Counted from the stretch's first letter, positions 53,442-61,651 are shown. The stretch: 64,000 nt of DNA from Acidaminobacter sp964416305 (GCA_964416305.1 CAYQDM010000013.1:47428-111427), one strand, 5' to 3'. Numbers and translations: made by a program. Notes: a model not told the origin generated them from the sequence alone.

Positions 53442-53906
53442 AGTGTCACCGACCTTTTTAGAATGAACCTTAAGCATGAACCCTTGGGAAGCTCCCCAGG
53501 TTTCCTCAATCACTATGTTAGCATGTTTTCCAAATACATACAAAATTTTTCGAATCCACGAACCGAAGACGGCAGGACTCCCTTAAAGTTGGCCGATGGT
53601 TATTTTTAATAACCGTGGTCACTCTAAACCAAAATCTGTCTTCTTTCACATTTTTGTTCCATTAATAGAATTCTTTTTCACGTTTTGCAAGTTTCGTATG
53701 AATTTATTTCATCATCAACTTGCAATAACCCTTCACTGCTCAGTTGGCATAAAATTGTATATATATCCATACAATATTCAAAAAATAATCAGCGTTTTCA
53801 ATTTTTTGTTTAACTTAAAATATTATATAAAATCTTATATCCAGCACAATTAGCCATTTACAAAGTTTTTATTGCTTTTGAGAACACTCTATTTTGTACT
53901 GAAATA

Positions 53907-53929
53907 AAAACAGTATATTTATCTGTTTT
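53907..53929. promoter_or_regulatory. Inverted repeat adjoining the aconitase-like gene promoter
   Basis: AAAACAG, nine bases and CTGTTTT form a perfect inverted repeat that ends five bases before the -35 element. A further copy of the half site, ACTGTT, lies at 53931-53936 and touches the -35. This position suits an activator or repressor dimer. Confidence 0.5.
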
Positions 53930-53934
53930 TACTG

Positions 53935-53963
53935 TTGACATTGATAGGTTTCAATCGTATAAT
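53935..53963 (+). promoter_or_regulatory. Consensus sigmaA promoter
   Basis: TTGACA, 17 bases, TATAAT: both hexamers and the spacing are perfect. Transcription should start near 53970, 30 bases before the aconitase-like gene. Around the -10, GTATA-ATCG-TATAC (53957-53970) forms another small inverted repeat. Confidence 0.88.
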
Positions 53964-53999
53964 CGTATACAATAAAGCAGAAAAGGAGTGACAATTGCA

Positions 54000-54578
54000 G
54001 TGAAAAAAATAACTTCTTGCAAAAAGATCAGCAACACCCATTTTAAGGGCGTCTACTCCCCCAACCAGAATTCCAGCTTGCAGTGTCACCCGGACACGCT
54101 GCTCCATGATCTGAGCGCCAACGTCAGCTTAAATCTCAACTTAACCGTCAGCCTGGTCTCTGATGACAGCTTCAAACCGGATCCACACTTTTATCAAAGA
54201 GCATCCTATTTGCGCACCAGCGTCGTCGTCGTCGGCAGTCAATGCGGCGCTTCAGAAAACGCAGCGCGCACATTGCTGTCCGAAAGCTGCAAGGGCATTA
54301 AAGCAGTGATCGCGAAGTCCTACAACACGCTGTTCAGACAACAATTAATCAACGCCGGCATCCTACCGCTCGAATTCACCAACACAGACGACTTCGACAA
54401 AATTTCGCTCTATGATACTTTATATCTGGAGCAGCTCGAAGCAGCCTTGAAGCCTGATGCATGGATGATTTACAATCGCTCGACCGAAGAGTTCTACGAA
54501 GCCGCTTTGCACTTTGACGCAGCTTGTCACAAGACCTCGGCAAGGATTGGATTTGAGTCTGCATTGACCATCGGCTAA
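54000..54578 (+). CDS. Orphan aconitase swivel (domain 4)-like protein
   Basis: The 192-residue product resembles only the C-terminal swivel domain of aconitase: SVVVVGSQCGASENAARTLLSESCKGIKAVIAKSYNTLFRQQLINAGILPLEFTNTDDFDKISLYD aligns with the region that in active enzymes reads GxNYGQGSSREHA-ALG-KAVIAKS-ARI-NLINFGILPL. The SSREHA active-site sequence is replaced by GASENAA, and the iron-sulfur domains are absent. It is therefore probably not a working hydratase by itself. GTG 54000 lies after AAGGAG; GTG 53988 is an alternative. Citrate synthase follows 44 bases later, suggesting a shared operon and a role near the citrate branch. Confidence 0.8.
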   Translation: MKKITSCKKISNTHFKGVYSPNQNSSLQCHPDTLLHDLSANVSLNLNLTVSLVSDDSFKPDPHFYQRASYLRTSVVVVGSQCGASENAARTLLSESCKGIKAVIAKSYNTLFRQQLINAGILPLEFTNTDDFDKISLYDTLYLEQLEAALKPDAWMIYNRSTEEFYEAALHFDAACHKTSARIGFESALTIG

Positions 54579-54622
54579 AGCTTTAGATTATGAAGATTAC
54601 TGATCAAGAACGGAGGTGCACC

Positions 54623-55981
54623 ATGTGTCTGGCAACTGATTTCACAGAATACTTCGATCACCTGACCCAAATGGCGTACGACAACAACGTGACTGCCGGT
54701 GAGGTTTACGAAAAATATGACGTTAAGCGCGGCCTCAGAAATGCCAACGGCACAGGCGTCCTCGTCGGTTTGACCCGAATTGCGGATGTCTACGGTTACA
54801 AGCTCGAAGACGGCGTCAAAATTCCGGATGAAGGCCGACTTTCCTACCGCGGCATAGATATACGAGACCTGGTTGAGGGCTTCCAGCAGGAAAAACGCAG
54901 AGGCTTTGAAGAATCCGTATTTCTGCTTCTGTTCGGAAAACTGCCAACCCAAAGTGAGCTGGCAGACTTCAACGCACTGCTCGACGACTACAGAGCGCTT
55001 CCGCCCGGTTACACCGAGAGCATGATCCTGAAGATCCCAAGCAAGGACATCATGAACAAACTTATGCGCAGCGTCCTGGTCCTCTATTCCCATGACGACG
55101 ACCCAGACAATACGAGCATAGAAAACGTCCTGAGACAAAGCATCCAAATGATCGCCCGCTTCCCAACCATCATCTCATACGGTTATCAGGCGAAAGCCCA
55201 TTACATCGACGGCAAATCCCTGTTCATCCACGCCCCACGCAGAGGCGTCGGTACGGCCGAAAACGTCCTTCACATGATACGCAGCGACAACCGTTATTCC
55301 AGAACCGAAGCTGAAACCCTGGACCTGCTTCTCGCCCTGCATGCAGATCACGGCGGCGGCAACAACTCCGCGTTTGCGACCCATGTGGTTTCTTCATCCG
55401 GTACGGATACTTATTCTGCACTGGCGGCGGCCATTGGATCCCTGAAAGGGCCAAAACATGGCGGCGCCAACAAAATGGTCATCGAAATGGTCGCAGACAT
55501 CAAAGCGAACGTCGAGGATTGGAGCGATGTCGAGCAACTCAAGACTTACCTGAAAAAAATCCTCAAGAAGCAAGCCTTTGACGGTCAAGGCCTGATCTAC
55601 GGGATGGGCCATGCGGTTTACACTCTGTCGGATCCAAGAGCGGTTCTTTTAAAGAAGAAAGCTTTCGAATTGGCCCTCGAAAAAAATGCCATGAAAGAAT
55701 TTGAACTTTTCTCCAATATAGAAGCGCTGACAAAAGAACTCTTTAAAGAAATGAAGGGTCAGGATGTCGCCATTGCGGCAAATGTCGATCTTTATTCCGG
55801 CTTCGTTTACGAAATGCTCAACATTCCGGCGGATCTCTACACCCCGCTCTTCGCTGTAGCCAGGGTTGCCGGGTGGTGCGCGCACCGCATTGAGCAAATC
55901 GTCAGCGACACCAAGATCATGCGCCCAGCTTACAAGAACATTCTTGAGCCACAGCCTTATGTAAGAATTAAGAATCGTTGA
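54623..55981 (+). CDS. Citrate synthase
   Basis: Condenses oxaloacetate and acetyl-CoA to citrate (Si-type fold). The product has 452 residues, the longer form common in clostridia. Signature stretches are GRLSYRGIDIRDLVEGF, LALHADHGGGNNSAFATHVVSSSGTDTYSALAAAIGSLKGPKHGGAN with an active-site His, and GMGHAVYTLSDPRAVLLKK with the second His region. ATG 54623 has GGAGGTG five bases upstream; a frame to 54590 is unsupported. It is co-oriented with the aconitase-like gene and ends at a strong terminator. Probably serves glutamate biosynthesis. Confidence 0.95.
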   Translation: MCLATDFTEYFDHLTQMAYDNNVTAGEVYEKYDVKRGLRNANGTGVLVGLTRIADVYGYKLEDGVKIPDEGRLSYRGIDIRDLVEGFQQEKRRGFEESVFLLLFGKLPTQSELADFNALLDDYRALPPGYTESMILKIPSKDIMNKLMRSVLVLYSHDDDPDNTSIENVLRQSIQMIARFPTIISYGYQAKAHYIDGKSLFIHAPRRGVGTAENVLHMIRSDNRYSRTEAETLDLLLALHADHGGGNNSAFATHVVSSSGTDTYSALAAAIGSLKGPKHGGANKMVIEMVADIKANVEDWSDVEQLKTYLKKILKKQAFDGQGLIYGMGHAVYTLSDPRAVLLKKKAFELALEKNAMKEFELFSNIEALTKELFKEMKGQDVAIAANVDLYSGFVYEMLNIPADLYTPLFAVARVAGWCAHRIEQIVSDTKIMRPAYKNILEPQPYVRIKNR

Positions 55982-56021
55982 TCTGACTTTTACTTTACAT
56001 GCCATCATTTATAATTCAAAT

Positions 56022-56090
56022 AAAGGAAAATGGATCCGCTCAAAGAGCGTCATGCCGACGCCAGGCGGATCCATTTTCCTTTGTTTTTTT
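56022..56090 (+). terminator. Terminator of citrate synthase
   Basis: AAAGGAAAATGGATCCGC (56022-56039) pairs perfectly with GCGGATCCATTTTCCTTT (56065-56082), followed by GTTTTTTT. It separates the citrate synthase unit from the sigma54 control region of nhaC. Confidence 0.94.
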
Positions 56091-56125
56091 GAAATTAATT
56101 TCAATAAATTTTGAAATTTATTTCA
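56089..56125. promoter_or_regulatory. Twin palindromic activator sites upstream of nhaC
   Basis: TTGAAATTAATTTCAA (56089-56104) is a perfect 16-base palindrome, and TGAAATTTATTTCA (56112-56125) repeats its core with one change. The centres are 22 bases apart, two helical turns, and lie about 90 and 66 bases before the -24/-12 element. This is the expected layout for enhancer sites of an NtrC-type activator. Confidence 0.72.
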
Positions 56126-56176
56126 TTTCCCTTCCACTCGACGCTGAAAAACCTTGAAAAATGCGCATTGTCACAG

Positions 56177-56193
56177 TTGGCACGGCACTTGCT
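56177..56193 (+). promoter_or_regulatory. Sigma54-type (-24/-12) promoter of nhaC
   Basis: TTGGCACGGCACTTGCT has the GG and GC dinucleotides ten bases apart and matches the RpoN consensus TTGGCACG-N4-TTGC fully. It lies 36 bases before the nhaC ATG. The activator is probably the regulator encoded at 60.1 kb. Confidence 0.9.
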
Positions 56194-56228
56194 TATAAGT
56201 ATAGTATCGAATCTAAAGGAGGACTAAA

Positions 56229-57647
56229 ATGAAAGCAAGAATGCCTTATCTTTACGAATCCATCACCACCTTTGCACTGCTGATCGCCACCATGGGAATC
56301 GGGATCGCGGTCTACGGCGCGAATCCGCACATCCCAATGCTGATTGGCGTCGCGTTTGCGACATTGATGGCACTTCGGATCGGACACAAATGGAATGACA
56401 TCGAGCAATACATGTTTGACGGCATCCGTCAGGCACTTCAAGCCATTATCATCCTCGCGATCATAGGCGTCCTCATTGGCGTCTGGCTCCTTTCCGGCGT
56501 TGTTCCTACCATGATCTATTACGGACTCGGCATCCTGTCTCCAAAGATCTTCCTCGTTGCAACGCTCCTCATAGCGTCCGTTACTTCCCTGGCGACCGGA
56601 ACGAGCTGGGGTACTGCAGGGACCATCGGCATAGCACTTATGGGCATTTCCACGGGCCTTGGCATCCCGGCGCCAATTGCGGCCGGAGCGGTCATCTCCG
56701 GCGCCTACTTCGGCGATAAGATGTCGCCGCTTTCCGACACGACCAACCTCGCGCCTGCCATGGCCGGCACGGACGTCTTCACCCACATCAAGTTCATGCT
56801 GAAACCAACGATTATTGCATACGCCATTTCCCTCATTTTCTTCGCTGTCCTCGGCATGCGCTATGGTGGTGCCGATGTTGACCTCACCGCCATTAGCGCC
56901 ATGAGAGATGGCCTCGCGGCATCCTTCACCATTTCGCCTGTACTTTTGATCCCACCACTCGCGGTTATCGTTCTCATCGCTAAAAAAATGCCGGCTATTC
57001 CAGGCATCTTCGTGGGCATCATCCTGGGTGCTATCCTCGCGCCAATCTTCCAGGGCTCCAGCTTTGGCGACATCCTGAACGTCGCTTACAGCGGCTTCGA
57101 GTCCAACACCGGCGTCACTGCAATTGATGATCTTCTCTCCTCCGGCGGTCTCAGCAACATGATGTACTCCATTTCCCTCACCATCATCGCCATGATGTTT
57201 GGCGGTATTATGGAGAAGACGGGCCAGCTCGAAGTCATTGTCAACAAGCTCCTCAAGCGCGTCAAGACGCCTCAGGGCCTGATTGCGCTGACGGAAGCCA
57301 CTTGCCTCGGTTCCAACATGACTATGCCTGAGCAGTACATTTCCATAGTCGTTCCGGGCCGCATGTACGCCAAAGCTTACAAAGACATGGGCCTTCACCC
57401 TAAAACCCTGTCCAACGCTCTCGAATCCACCGGCACACTGACCTCTGCGTTGATTCCTTGGAACACCTGCGGCGTCTTCCTCTTCGGCGTCCTCGGCGTC
57501 ACCACTATGGAATACCTGCCGTATGCCATCTTCAACTACACTATGCCGTTAGTTGTCCTGGCGCTCAGCTTTGTCGGCATCACCGTCGCCAAGTTAAGCC
57601 CTGCAGAACTGGCTGCGCAGGAAAGCGAATCCAGATTGTCGGCCTAG
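56229..57647 (+). CDS. nhaC: NhaC family Na+/H+ antiporter
   Basis: The 472-residue product has about twelve membrane segments. Family motifs include GTSWGTAGTIGIALMGIS, GAVISGAYFGDKMSPLSDTTNLAPAMAGTDVFTHIKFML and GGLSNMMYSISLTIIAMMFGGIMEKTG. NhaC-family proteins exchange Na+ for H+, and some members instead exchange malate/lactate or other organic acids (MleN-like). AAAGGAGG lies six bases before the ATG. Sigma54 control and a binding-protein-type sensor encoded downstream suggest substrate-linked induction, possibly solute exchange rather than plain pH homeostasis. Confidence 0.92.
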   Translation: MKARMPYLYESITTFALLIATMGIGIAVYGANPHIPMLIGVAFATLMALRIGHKWNDIEQYMFDGIRQALQAIIILAIIGVLIGVWLLSGVVPTMIYYGLGILSPKIFLVATLLIASVTSLATGTSWGTAGTIGIALMGISTGLGIPAPIAAGAVISGAYFGDKMSPLSDTTNLAPAMAGTDVFTHIKFMLKPTIIAYAISLIFFAVLGMRYGGADVDLTAISAMRDGLAASFTISPVLLIPPLAVIVLIAKKMPAIPGIFVGIILGAILAPIFQGSSFGDILNVAYSGFESNTGVTAIDDLLSSGGLSNMMYSISLTIIAMMFGGIMEKTGQLEVIVNKLLKRVKTPQGLIALTEATCLGSNMTMPEQYISIVVPGRMYAKAYKDMGLHPKTLSNALESTGTLTSALIPWNTCGVFLFGVLGVTTMEYLPYAIFNYTMPLVVLALSFVGITVAKLSPAELAAQESESRLSA

Positions 57648-57773
57648 TGCAAAACAAGAACAGCAAATGCCGCCTGCCTGCAAAAGTGTTTAAAGCAGAC
57701 ATTAGATTTTAAGCATGAACCTTGCTCACTGGGTGTAGTTTCATTTGCAATGTAATTTCATTAACGATACACT

Positions 57774-57821
57774 AGACGCTGGGAGGAAACGGGGAATACC
57801 CCTTTCACCCGGCGTCTTTTT
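57774..57821 (+). terminator. Terminator after nhaC
   Basis: AGACGCTGGG (57774-57783) pairs with CCCGGCGTCT (57808-57817), with an inner GGGG-AATA-CCCC, followed by TTTT. It lies about 125 bases after the nhaC stop, so the kinase gene downstream probably has its own promoter, not recognised here. Confidence 0.88.
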
Positions 57822-57881
57822 CGGGACCTATAAGGCAGAGTTGATAGACACCAGCCGCTGAAAAAGCAACTCGATGTCTGA

Positions 57882-57931
57882 CACCCAGTTTCAACACCGA
57901 GTTTCAACACCGAATTTCACACCAAGTTTCA
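57882..57931. repeat. Four tandem 12-13-base repeats before the sensor kinase gene
   Basis: Units CACCCAGTTTCAA, CACCGAGTTTCAA, CACCGAATTTCA and CACCAAGTTTCA follow one another without gaps, ending 32 bases before the kinase start. The remaining sequence from 57648 to 57963 holds the terminator at 57774-57821 and no gene. The role is unknown; direct repeats of this length could bind a regulator. Confidence 0.75.
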
Positions 57932-57963
57932 CCCCCCTCTTCCGCTTATAAAGGAGGTGCCCC

Positions 57964-60084
57964 ATGAGAAAACTCGCCTTAATCATTTTCACAGCGACGC
58001 TGCTGTTAATCATCAATTATATCAACGAGGTCGTCAGAATTGATTACGACCTGAATCTCGTGGAGTACTTCGAGTATTCGAGAGAATTTACAGTAGACGA
58101 GCGTCGACTGCTGGACAAATACGGCATGCTGATCTTTGGCGGCAACATCAACGACCCTCCGCTGGGTCGATATTACGAAGAAACCGAGCAGCACCTGGGC
58201 CTCACCGTTGACATAGTCAACGCTCTGGCCATTGAGCTTCAAACGAATATTGCCACCAAGGCCATGATTTGGAGCGATGCTGTCGACGCCCTTAAAAATG
58301 AAGAGACCAACATGATCGATATGGTCCCTTCTGATGCCCGGGCTGCGGACTTCGCGTTTTCAAACCCAATCTACCGCCTGAGCGGTGCTGTCCTCACTCC
58401 GGGAAAAAGTTCAGACATCAAGTCCCTCCGCGATTTGAACGGACGCGTCGTCGCAGTGCAGAGGGCAGATGTTGTCATAGACAAACTTTGGGAACAGAAT
58501 ATTTTTCCGGAATTCGTTTATGCGGACCACCTCTACGAAGCCATGCGCCTGCTGGAATCCGGACAGGTGGAAGCTCTGGCCGGTGACGAACCCGTGATTC
58601 GCATGATCCTGAGTGAACTTCGGCCTACCGGAAGTTTCAAAATTCTAGAAGAAAAGATCTACAATGCCCACACGGCACTGGCAGTTCCAAAATCACAGCG
58701 AGAATTGATCCCCGTCCTCAACAAGGGCATCCTCCGCCTCCGTAAGTCCGGTGTCATGACCAATATCGAAGAAAAATGGCTGGGGATGGGCGCCGCCGAG
58801 GTCCAGCGCCGCTCTTATGAAAAAATGAAGCATTTGTGGCTGCCGCTTCTCGGAACCATCGGCATGCTCTTTTATTTGATTTATCTTTGGAACCTCCGGC
58901 TTAAAACCCTGGTCGCCCGGCGCACAGAGGAGCTCACGGTCATTACCGACGAGCTGGAAAGCGTGTTCGACTCGATCCAATCCGGCATTGTCCTCGTGGA
59001 TCGCCAGGGTTCGCTCAAGAAGGTCAACGCCGTGTTTACCGACTGGTCCGGCCTTAAGGAGGGTGACACGCTGGACGCCAGTCCCTTCGGGAAGACATTC
59101 GCAGGATTTCTCAAGGAGGCGGACGTCCAAAGCGCCGAGGTTGGAAATCCGGTCAGCGCCGGGAATCTCGGGATGCCGCCGTACCAACCCGTAACGCACC
59201 CAGAGGATCGAGTGATCGAGTCCGCCCTTCCAATCTGTGAACGGCGAAGAGAAATCCAGCTTCAGAACAAATTTTTCGACTGTCGCCTCTCTACAATCCA
59301 GACCTTGGAAGGCCTTTTTCTGATGAACATAACCGACATCACCCTCGAAAAACTTCAGTCCGAAAAACTGGTGCATAATAATAAAATGGAGGCGATCGGC
59401 CGTCTCGCCGCCGGCATAGCCCACGAACTCAGAAACCCCCTCGGAACCATACGAAACTCAAGTTATTTGCTGGGCTCCATCCAGGCCGCCGACACGGATA
59501 CCCTGGCCGCAACCGCTGCCATCGATCGGGCGGTGACCAGAGCCGGCAAAATAATCGACAACCTCCTCAACTATTCACGGCTGAGCACGGACGAACTCAC
59601 GGACTTTTCAGTGTCGGATCTCGTGTGCGAAACGCTCTCCTTCTATAAGAAAGCTATGTCGGAACAGGGCATCACTTCAGATTACCATCACGAAGGCTCA
59701 CCACAGGCCGCCTCAAACCCGAGCGCCCTTCGCCACGTCCTCATGAATCTGATCCACAATGCCATCGACTCAATGCCCTCAGGCGGCACTCTTAAACTGC
59801 GATCAGAAAATACCGGCGATGCGCTGACCTTCAGCATTTCCGACACAGGGACAGGCATCGCACCCGAGCGTCTGGGCAAGATTTTCGAACCGTTTTATAC
59901 TGAGAAACCCGTCGGACAAGGCACCGGTCTTGGCCTCTACATTGTTTATACAGAAATTGAAAACCTCGGCGGCGACATCCAGGTCCAGAGCGCCCAAACC
60001 CAAGATGACGACCCCCACAGCGGAACGACCTTCACCTTTCGCGTGCCTTCCCACAAGGCCGCGCCATCTCCAGAGGAGGCATAA
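57964..60084 (+). CDS. Sensor histidine kinase with periplasmic binding-protein (SBP_bac_3) sensor
   Basis: The 706-residue product starts with one membrane segment (about 5-23), followed by an extracytoplasmic family-3 solute-binding domain (residues about 52-275, e.g. NDPPLGRYYEETEQHLGLTVDIVNALAIEL, AVQRADVVIDKLWE, LESGQVEALAGDEP), a second membrane segment near 291-309, a PAS-like region (SGIVLVDRQGSLKKVNAVF), a HisKA domain with His near 486 (GIAHELRNPLGTIRNS) and a HATPase domain (NLIHNAIDSMPSGG, GTGLGLYIV). Family-3 domains usually bind amino acids. AAAGGAGGTG precedes the ATG. Confidence 0.93.
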   Translation: MRKLALIIFTATLLLIINYINEVVRIDYDLNLVEYFEYSREFTVDERRLLDKYGMLIFGGNINDPPLGRYYEETEQHLGLTVDIVNALAIELQTNIATKAMIWSDAVDALKNEETNMIDMVPSDARAADFAFSNPIYRLSGAVLTPGKSSDIKSLRDLNGRVVAVQRADVVIDKLWEQNIFPEFVYADHLYEAMRLLESGQVEALAGDEPVIRMILSELRPTGSFKILEEKIYNAHTALAVPKSQRELIPVLNKGILRLRKSGVMTNIEEKWLGMGAAEVQRRSYEKMKHLWLPLLGTIGMLFYLIYLWNLRLKTLVARRTEELTVITDELESVFDSIQSGIVLVDRQGSLKKVNAVFTDWSGLKEGDTLDASPFGKTFAGFLKEADVQSAEVGNPVSAGNLGMPPYQPVTHPEDRVIESALPICERRREIQLQNKFFDCRLSTIQTLEGLFLMNITDITLEKLQSEKLVHNNKMEAIGRLAAGIAHELRNPLGTIRNSSYLLGSIQAADTDTLAATAAIDRAVTRAGKIIDNLLNYSRLSTDELTDFSVSDLVCETLSFYKKAMSEQGITSDYHHEGSPQAASNPSALRHVLMNLIHNAIDSMPSGGTLKLRSENTGDALTFSISDTGTGIAPERLGKIFEPFYTEKPVGQGTGLGLYIVYTEIENLGGDIQVQSAQTQDDDPHSGTTFTFRVPSHKAAPSPEEA

Positions 60085-60087
60085 GCC

Positions 60088-61449
60088 ATGCGCAGACTCA
60101 AACTGCTCCTGATCGACGACGAAGCGGATTTCCTTGACCTGCTGAGAATGATCCTGACCCGCAAAGGCTATGACGTCCTAACCGCCAGGAATGGTGCCGA
60201 TGGTCTCAGGACGCTCCAAAGCGCCGGCGACATCGACGTCGTCCTCACCGACCTGTTGATGGACGGCATGACGGGCCTCGAAGTCCTGGTCCAAGTCAAA
60301 GCGGACTTTCCGGACACCGAAGTGCTTATCATGACGGCCTACGGCAGCATCGAAACCGCGGTAGATGCCATGAAACAGGGCGCGTTCTCCTACTATATTA
60401 AAAGCAACGACCCGGAAGAGATCCTGATGGCCCTGGACAAAATCAACAAAATCCGGCAGCTCGAATCCAAGAACGCCGCACTGAGCGCTGCAGCAGAGAG
60501 CGAAAGCGGCGCAATGCTCACCAGCCGGAGCCCGGCTTTCAAGCGCGCTCTCGATCATGCCCTGAAAGCTGCCGGCACGGATGTCAACGTCCTGCTCCTC
60601 GGTGAGTCCGGTGTAGGAAAGGAAGTCTTCGCGCGGTTCATCCACGAAAACAGCGCCCGAAAGCGCGAAATTTTCCTGCCCGTAAACAGCTATGCGTTCT
60701 CTGACAGCATGCTTGAGTCCGAACTTTACGGCCATGAAAAAGGGGCGTTTACCGGGTCTTTAGGTCAGCGCACCGGCCGTTTTGAGGCCGCTGACAAAGG
60801 CACGCTGTTTCTCGATGAGATTGGCGACCTGCCGCTCTCCACGCAGGTCAAGATCCTGCGGACCATAGAAACCCGGGAGATCTCCAGAATTGGCAGCAAC
60901 ACGGTGATTCCTACGGACTTCAGGCTGCTTAGCGCCACCAACCGAAATCTGTCGGAGGCAATCCGGGAAAAGACTTTCCGGGAGGATCTTTATTACCGTA
61001 TCAGCACCATTGTTATTGAAATTCCACCGCTCCGGGAACGTCCGGAGGATATCCCGCTGCTTTTTGAGTATTTTTTGGCCAAAGCTCAGCGGGAAATAAA
61101 GAAGACGATTACCAAAGTGGATGAAGAGTTAAAAGCTCGCTTGTTTCAATATACTTTTCCAGGCAACGTCAGGGAACTGAAGAATACCGTCGAGCGCCTG
61201 GTGGTGTTGTCAGAGAATGGCCTCCTCAAAGATCAGGGATTATTTGAGAAGGCTGTTGCTGCCGGCATGACGCTGCAGCGTTCACCGGCAGACCAGACCC
61301 TGCGTCAGGTGCGTCAGAGGGCCGAACGCCAGCACATTCTCGCCGTCCTGGAGCACCATAACGGGGATTTGCCAATGGTCGCCGACACACTGGACATCAG
61401 CCTCCGTCAGCTCTACAATAAGTTGAATGAGTACGGCATTGAAAAATGA
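60088..61449 (+). CDS. NtrC-family sigma54-dependent response regulator
   Basis: The 453-residue product starts three bases after its kinase. Receiver domain: LLIDDEADF, acceptor Asp55 in VVLTDLLMDG. AAA+ domain: Walker A GESGVGKE at 172-179, Walker B KGTLFLDEIGDLP at about 237-249, and arginine finger region FREDLYYRIS. The sigma54 loop reads GAFTGS rather than GAFTGA. A C-terminal Fis-type helix-turn-helix ends LDISLRQLYNKLNEYGIEK. Its likely targets are the twin TGAAAT sites before nhaC. AGAGGAGG precedes the ATG by about nine bases. Confidence 0.93.
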   Translation: MRRLKLLLIDDEADFLDLLRMILTRKGYDVLTARNGADGLRTLQSAGDIDVVLTDLLMDGMTGLEVLVQVKADFPDTEVLIMTAYGSIETAVDAMKQGAFSYYIKSNDPEEILMALDKINKIRQLESKNAALSAAAESESGAMLTSRSPAFKRALDHALKAAGTDVNVLLLGESGVGKEVFARFIHENSARKREIFLPVNSYAFSDSMLESELYGHEKGAFTGSLGQRTGRFEAADKGTLFLDEIGDLPLSTQVKILRTIETREISRIGSNTVIPTDFRLLSATNRNLSEAIREKTFREDLYYRISTIVIEIPPLRERPEDIPLLFEYFLAKAQREIKKTITKVDEELKARLFQYTFPGNVRELKNTVERLVVLSENGLLKDQGLFEKAVAAGMTLQRSPADQTLRQVRQRAERQHILAVLEHHNGDLPMVADTLDISLRQLYNKLNEYGIEK

Positions 61450-61576
61450 AACAGGTTACGAAATATGAAGTTGGGGGCAGCGGCCAGTTTAAAAGGTCAC
61501 TTGACCTCAACTTTATTTTTTGACAGCGTCGATGGAATTTACAATGTTGAAATTGGCGGCAGACGCAAATTTCATT

Positions 61577-61608
61577 TTGAACTATTATGTAAATTGCGGG
61601 TATATAAT
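61577..61608 (+). promoter_or_regulatory. Candidate promoter of the diguanylate cyclase gene
   Basis: TTGAAC at 61577-61582 and TATATAAT at 61601-61608 give a spacer of 18 bases to TATATA or 20 to TATAAT. It lies about 45 bases before the start codon. The rest of the gap after the regulator gene (61450-61576) shows no clear hairpin terminator. Confidence 0.45.
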
Positions 61609-61651
61609 TAAGACAATTCCTTGAACTATACATATAGAGAGGGTGATTCCT

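Larger units (their letters stand above)
53442..53987. promoter_or_regulatory. AT-rich 546-base intergenic region
   Basis: No gene is recognised. The stretch from 53590 to 53960 is strikingly AT-rich compared with its flanks. It contains the palindrome GGTTATT-TTT-AATAACC at 53598-53614, possibly an operator or a weak hairpin upstream of the EamA gene, and the promoter with its inverted repeat before the aconitase-like gene, which are listed separately. Confidence 0.6.

Noticed and set aside
54575..55147. Open frame of 190 codons opposite citrate synthase
   Set aside because: It mirrors a well-conserved enzyme gene and has no start signal.
56193..57398. Long open frame of about 400 codons opposite nhaC
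   Set aside because: Its predicted product is rich in His, Asp, Gly and Arg with no known fold, lacks a ribosome binding site, and nhaC on the other strand is clearly real.
57874..57951. 25-codon frame covering the tandem repeats as a leader peptide
   Set aside because: There is no ribosome binding site and the sequence is explained by the repeats.
58693..59424. Open frame of about 240 codons opposite the second sensor kinase gene
   Set aside because: It overlaps kinase coding sequence with intact domains and shows no family resemblance.
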